In this document: positions 61,884 through 64,000 of the stretch, piece by piece | How the letters are laid out: each line of letters opens with the position of its first letter | How positions within the stretch are numbered: position 1 is the stretch's first letter | NCBI GenBank assembly: GCA_964343705.1 | Contig: CAYFJX010000003.1 | Coordinates: forward strand, 124,001-188,000 | Direction of reading: 5' to 3' | DNA: 64,000 nucleotides | Origin: JAUSFM01 sp964343705 | Lineage (GTDB): Archaea; Nanobdellota; Nanobdellia; Woesearchaeales; UBA12501 | Translations under genes and position numbers: made by a program | The notes under the pieces: model-generated | What the model saw: only the letters and a program-made list of their open reading frames with translations | The model's database searches: none | Told to the model about the DNA's origin: nothing

Positions 61884-61997
61884 GCCCGGATCGCGTGAAG
61901 GTAAACGCAACGAGACTGACACTCTCGTGGTCAGCAATGGCCCGTGGGTTCGATTCTCGGGGAGTCTCCTCTCTGAGCGAGACTCCCACTCCGGGCG
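61884..61997 (+). tRNA. Class II tRNA with a 29-nt insertion in the T-loop; anticodon loop reads GAC
   Basis: The acceptor stem GCCCGGA (61884-61890) pairs with TCCGGGC (61990-61996), discriminator G. The D-arm is GCGT/ACGC with loop GAAGGTAA. The anticodon stem CGAGA/TCTCG holds loop CTGACAC, so the anticodon reads GAC (Val). A 16-nt variable arm (GGTC/GGCC stem) is of the long class II type. T-stem GTGGG (61944-61948) pairs with CCCAC (61985-61989), but about 29 extra nt follow TTCGATT in the loop and form their own 9-bp hairpin, like an intron at a non-canonical site. Removing them gives 85 nt, usual for tRNA-Ser; variable arm, T-arm and G discriminator also suggest Ser, in conflict with GAC. 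No CCA is encoded. Confidence 0.7.
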
Positions 61998-62034
61998 CCC
62001 TTTCCCTAGCAGCAACGTGACAAGGCACGAAACC

Positions 62035-62042
62035 TTTATAAA
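62035..62042 (+). promoter_or_regulatory. TATA box of the eL33 gene
   Basis: TTTATAAA centred 26.5 nt before ATG 62065; leaderless start. Confidence 0.65.
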
Positions 62043-62064
62043 CCCCCTCTTTTTCAAGGCTTAT

Positions 62065-62328
62065 ATGGAAGGAACAATTGTTAATTTCAGGCGCGGTGTT
62101 GAAACTGTGAAAGGCAACCAAATGATTGTCAAAGCCCCTGGGGTAGATGATAAAGAAGCAGCTGCAAAGCTGGTTGGCAAGAAAGTAACGTGGAAGTCAC
62201 CTGGTAAACAAGAAAAAGTGATTACTGGTGAAGTTCGTGGTGCTCATGGCAACAGTGGCTGTGTTAGAGTTCTTTTTGAAACAGGCATGCCTGGCCAAGC
62301 TATTGGCAAAAAAGTTCAAATTGCTTAA
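62065..62328 (+). CDS. rpl35ae: Ribosomal protein eL33 (L35Ae)
   Basis: An 87-residue large-subunit protein specific to archaea and eukaryotes. GTIVNFRRGVETVKGNQMIV, VGKKVTWKSPGK and GEVRGAHGNSGCVRVLFETG, ending in GQAIGKKVQI, follow the L35Ae family. The frame extends upstream through the tRNA, but the TATA box fixes the start at 62065. Confidence 0.95.
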   Translation: MEGTIVNFRRGVETVKGNQMIVKAPGVDDKEAAAKLVGKKVTWKSPGKQEKVITGEVRGAHGNSGCVRVLFETGMPGQAIGKKVQIA

Positions 62329-62368
62329 TCATTCTTTCTTCTGATCTAGATCAAAAATAAGTAAAAAA

Positions 62369-62614
62369 TTATAGAACTAGTTTTCTCTTGGTTATGGACC
62401 AAAACAGCATGTAGAATCCGCAGATGGTACTTCCAACTGCTGCCATCCATACAAGCACTTTTTCTGGTATGTACTTGAGAATCGCTAGGTCATACTGTAC
62501 TAGGTGGGCAATCAATAAAAGTCCAAAAATAAAGAAGATAAGACCGCCCCAAAACTTGTGGGCAGAGCTTTTTTTCTTCATCATTGCTTCTATTTGTTTT
62601 GCACTTGTTGTCAT
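62369..62614 (-). CDS. Small two-helix membrane protein
   Basis: An 81-residue protein with two hydrophobic helices (FWGGLIFFIFGLLLIAHLV and VWMAAVGSTICGFYMLFW) joined by a short loop, and a basic C-terminus. An AGGTGTGAG site precedes the ATG and overlaps the stop region of the upstream small gene, so the two form an operon. Function is unknown. Confidence 0.75.
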   Translation of the reverse strand: MTTSAKQIEAMMKKKSSAHKFWGGLIFFIFGLLLIAHLVQYDLAILKYIPEKVLVWMAAVGSTICGFYMLFWSITKRKLVL

Positions 62615-62623
62615 TTCTCACAC

Positions 62624-62764
62624 CTAAGGTAATAATGGTATGCTAATAATTCCTTTGCAACCAAGTACAATGATAATTGCTCCTACAATAAATCCCATAA
62701 AGAATCCTTTAAACAAGTCACCCCAGTCTGTGACAAAACCTTTTTTTGATAGTAATAATTTCAT
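62624..62764 (-). CDS. Small single-helix membrane protein, 46 residues
   Basis: MKLLLSKKGFVTDWGDLFKG followed by a glycine-containing membrane helix (FMGFIVGAIIIVLG) and a short tail. An AAGGTGA site lies 4-5 nt before the ATG, and the 81-residue membrane protein starts 9 nt after its stop. The two probably act together. No family is recognised. Confidence 0.65.
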   Translation of the reverse strand: MKLLLSKKGFVTDWGDLFKGFFMGFIVGAIIIVLGCKGIISIPLLP

Positions 62765-62870
62765 GCAATCACCTTTTATGCTTTTATTTTAATCCATGTT
62801 TTAGGTGGTTGGATATATAAATTTTTCTAAATCACAACATTTAAAAATTCGAATTGCGTTAAAAACTCCA

Positions 62871-63806
62871 ATGGGTAGTAAACCTGTATTCAAGAGGATG
62901 ATAGTATTTGTATTTCTATTAACAGTATTACTTAGTGCGTTTGTTCCATCAGCTCTTGCTGAAGAAGGCGACATGAGTGACATGATGTACAAGTCATTAC
63001 ACATGGCATTTGGCTGGGTTGAAGATATTGAAGTTGCACTTATTGGTGAAGAAAGCGAAGAAGGAAAACGTGCAACATTCTGGGCAAAACTTCTCATTTG
63101 GATTCTTATTGCAAGTTGTTTGTACTATGCTGGTCTTGCAATGAATCTCACACCAGGAATGGCTGGGTCTGTTTCTTGTATCATTGCAGTAATTTCAGTC
63201 CTTGGTATTCCAGGATCATGGATACGTAACATAATAGTTGAATATGGTTTGATTGGTGCCTTGCTTATTACTGCAGCACCACTTGTTGGATTAATGATTT
63301 TTAGATCACGATTGAAATCACAATATGGGAATCATACATGGTTACATGTGTTAATGGTTTTTATTGACGTGCTTGTTCTTTTGATGACACTACGGGCAAT
63401 AGATGGTTTTAAAGAATTAGATGGTGCTGCTAGGGTAGTAAATTGGCTTACACAATTTGCTCTCTTATTTACTGTAATGATTGTTTGGGTTCTTGTTTTG
63501 GATGTGCGTGACGCCCTTGCATCGGCAGGAGGTCGTTATACACGACCTGAAGCACCACCCTGGCTTCCAGGTACACGGCGAGCGCAGAATCTTACAGAAC
63601 AAGCAGAGCGGGGAACTGCAGACGCAGTAACTCTCGCTGATGTACAGCGACGTTTAGGGGAACTTGAACAGGAACTTGAAGCAGTCAATGCTCATCTTGG
63701 ACGTGGTGGGAATCTGAATATTGCACAACAAAATCAATTGTTGAATCGATTGATACAACTAACACAAGAAAATGAACAATTACGACGACAACTGGGGTTG
63801 GCATAA
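62871..63806 (+). CDS. Polytopic membrane protein with coiled-coil tail
   Basis: A 311-residue protein with an N-terminal signal or anchor (MIVFVFLLTVLLSAFVPSALA), an amphipathic stretch, about five membrane helices (LLIWILIASCLYYAGLAM; SCIIAVISVLGIPG; YGLIGALLITAAPLVGLMIF; WLHVLMVFIDVLVLLMTL; FALLFTVMIVWVLVL) and a cytoplasmic coiled coil (LGELEQELEAVNAHL, QENEQLRRQLG). ATG 62871 gives the signal-like start and fits TTTAAAAA about 28 nt upstream. It overlaps the next start by 1 nt. No family is recognised. Confidence 0.78.
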   Translation: MGSKPVFKRMIVFVFLLTVLLSAFVPSALAEEGDMSDMMYKSLHMAFGWVEDIEVALIGEESEEGKRATFWAKLLIWILIASCLYYAGLAMNLTPGMAGSVSCIIAVISVLGIPGSWIRNIIVEYGLIGALLITAAPLVGLMIFRSRLKSQYGNHTWLHVLMVFIDVLVLLMTLRAIDGFKELDGAARVVNWLTQFALLFTVMIVWVLVLDVRDALASAGGRYTRPEAPPWLPGTRRAQNLTEQAERGTADAVTLADVQRRLGELEQELEAVNAHLGRGGNLNIAQQNQLLNRLIQLTQENEQLRRQLGLA

Positions 63807-64000
63807 TGGTAACAGTAGCTGAAGTAAAACAACAAATGGATGCATTGGATGCTGCAGCAAAGCAAACAATACAAAAACTGAAAGCTAATTTAAAAGAACT
63901 TACTAAAAAGACGCGGGAAGAATTAGGTAATGATAAAAAAATAATTGATGCACAACTCAAAAAAGAAAAAAGAGGCAAAGTAGTTGCTCGTCTTACACGT
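63806..64000 (+). CDS. Coiled-coil protein, 5' part
   Basis: The first 65 codons of a gene running off the window. It starts MVTVAEVKQQMDALDAAAKQ and is a charged helix rich in Lys, Glu and Leu. TAATG overlap with the preceding membrane protein indicates co-translation; both have coiled coils that could pair. Confidence 0.7.
   Translation, partial: MVTVAEVKQQMDALDAAAKQTIQKLKANLKELTKKTREELGNDKKIIDAQLKKEKRGKVVARLTR

Noticed and set aside
61857..62121. Two minus-strand frames and the plus-strand extension of eL33 through the tRNA
   Set aside because: They cover a structured tRNA gene with its own TATA box and have no protein-like features.
1..64000. CRISPR array, insertion sequence or rRNA
   Set aside because: No regular repeat-spacer pattern, transposase or rRNA-like sequence was seen on either strand.

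Overview
The window reads as a chromosome segment of an AT-rich archaeon. The archaeal signs are eL33 (L35Ae), aEF1-beta with its zinc-ribbon partner, transcription factor S, an NMD3-like protein, RNA 3'-phosphate cyclase, a Sec11-type signal peptidase with a Ser-His-Asp centre, and TATA boxes centred about 26-28 nt upstream of many start codons, as expected for leaderless transcripts. The many bacterial-looking genes (bacterial-type MetK, D-Ala-D-Ala ligase, lytic transglycosylase, M23 peptidase, PEP mutase) together with small tail-anchored and coiled-coil proteins suggest a DPANN lineage such as Woesearchaeota/Nanoarchaeota. That placement is inference; no rRNA is present to confirm it.

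Layout. 1-4.1 kb: a Mn/Zn ABC transporter (solute-binding protein, ATPase, two permeases with winged-helix tails) and its DtxR/MntR repressor. 4.1-8.4 kb: a hypothetical protein, endonuclease III, a [2Fe-2S] ferredoxin, an HTH protein, a hypothetical protein, aEF1-beta and a zinc ribbon. 8.5-19.9 kb: tail-anchored or exported structural-looking proteins, a long coiled-coil protein followed by a ParA ATPase, RtcA, a sugar epimerase, a membrane-spanning winged-helix protein, a secreted coiled-coil protein and a lipoprotein. 19.9-27.6 kb: a TraB-like protein, NMD3, signal peptidase, TFS, a 914-residue protein of unknown function and a paralogous gene pair. 27.6-36.2 kb: a giant membrane-anchored subtilase, a J-domain protein, and a lytic transglycosylase plus M23 peptidase pair sharing one membrane domain; then a frameshifted gene and agmatinase. 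36.3-48.1 kb: a YkgJ-like Cys cluster protein, two paralogous lipoproteins, MetK, and a secreted three-gene unit of two large paralogues flanking a pilin-like protein. 48.1-54.5 kb: a phosphonate locus (PEP mutase-nucleotidyltransferase fusion, phosphonopyruvate decarboxylase, second nucleotidyltransferase, Fe-alcohol dehydrogenase) interrupted by HicBA and exonuclease III. 54.5-64 kb: an HxlR regulator, a radical SAM/SPASM enzyme, GlmS, Ddl, a TrmB-like regulator, an unusual tRNA, eL33 and membrane proteins.

The phosphonate genes should convert PEP to phosphonopyruvate, then phosphonoacetaldehyde, then 2-hydroxyethylphosphonate, with nucleotidyl activation for transfer to a surface polymer or lipid. 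The cell-wall-lytic pair, Ddl and GlmS raise the question of peptidoglycan handling, either the cell's own wall or a bacterial partner's. Two starting modes are visible: leaderless genes with TATA at about -27, and genes with a GGAGGTG-like Shine-Dalgarno site. Three divergent gene pairs have start codons exactly 53 bp apart with one TATA-like box in the middle. The strongest candidates for something undescribed are the secreted paralogue/pilin unit at 41.6-48.1 kb, the transglycosylase/M23 pair at 32.6-34.6 kb, and the tRNA at 61.9 kb with an insertion in its T-loop.
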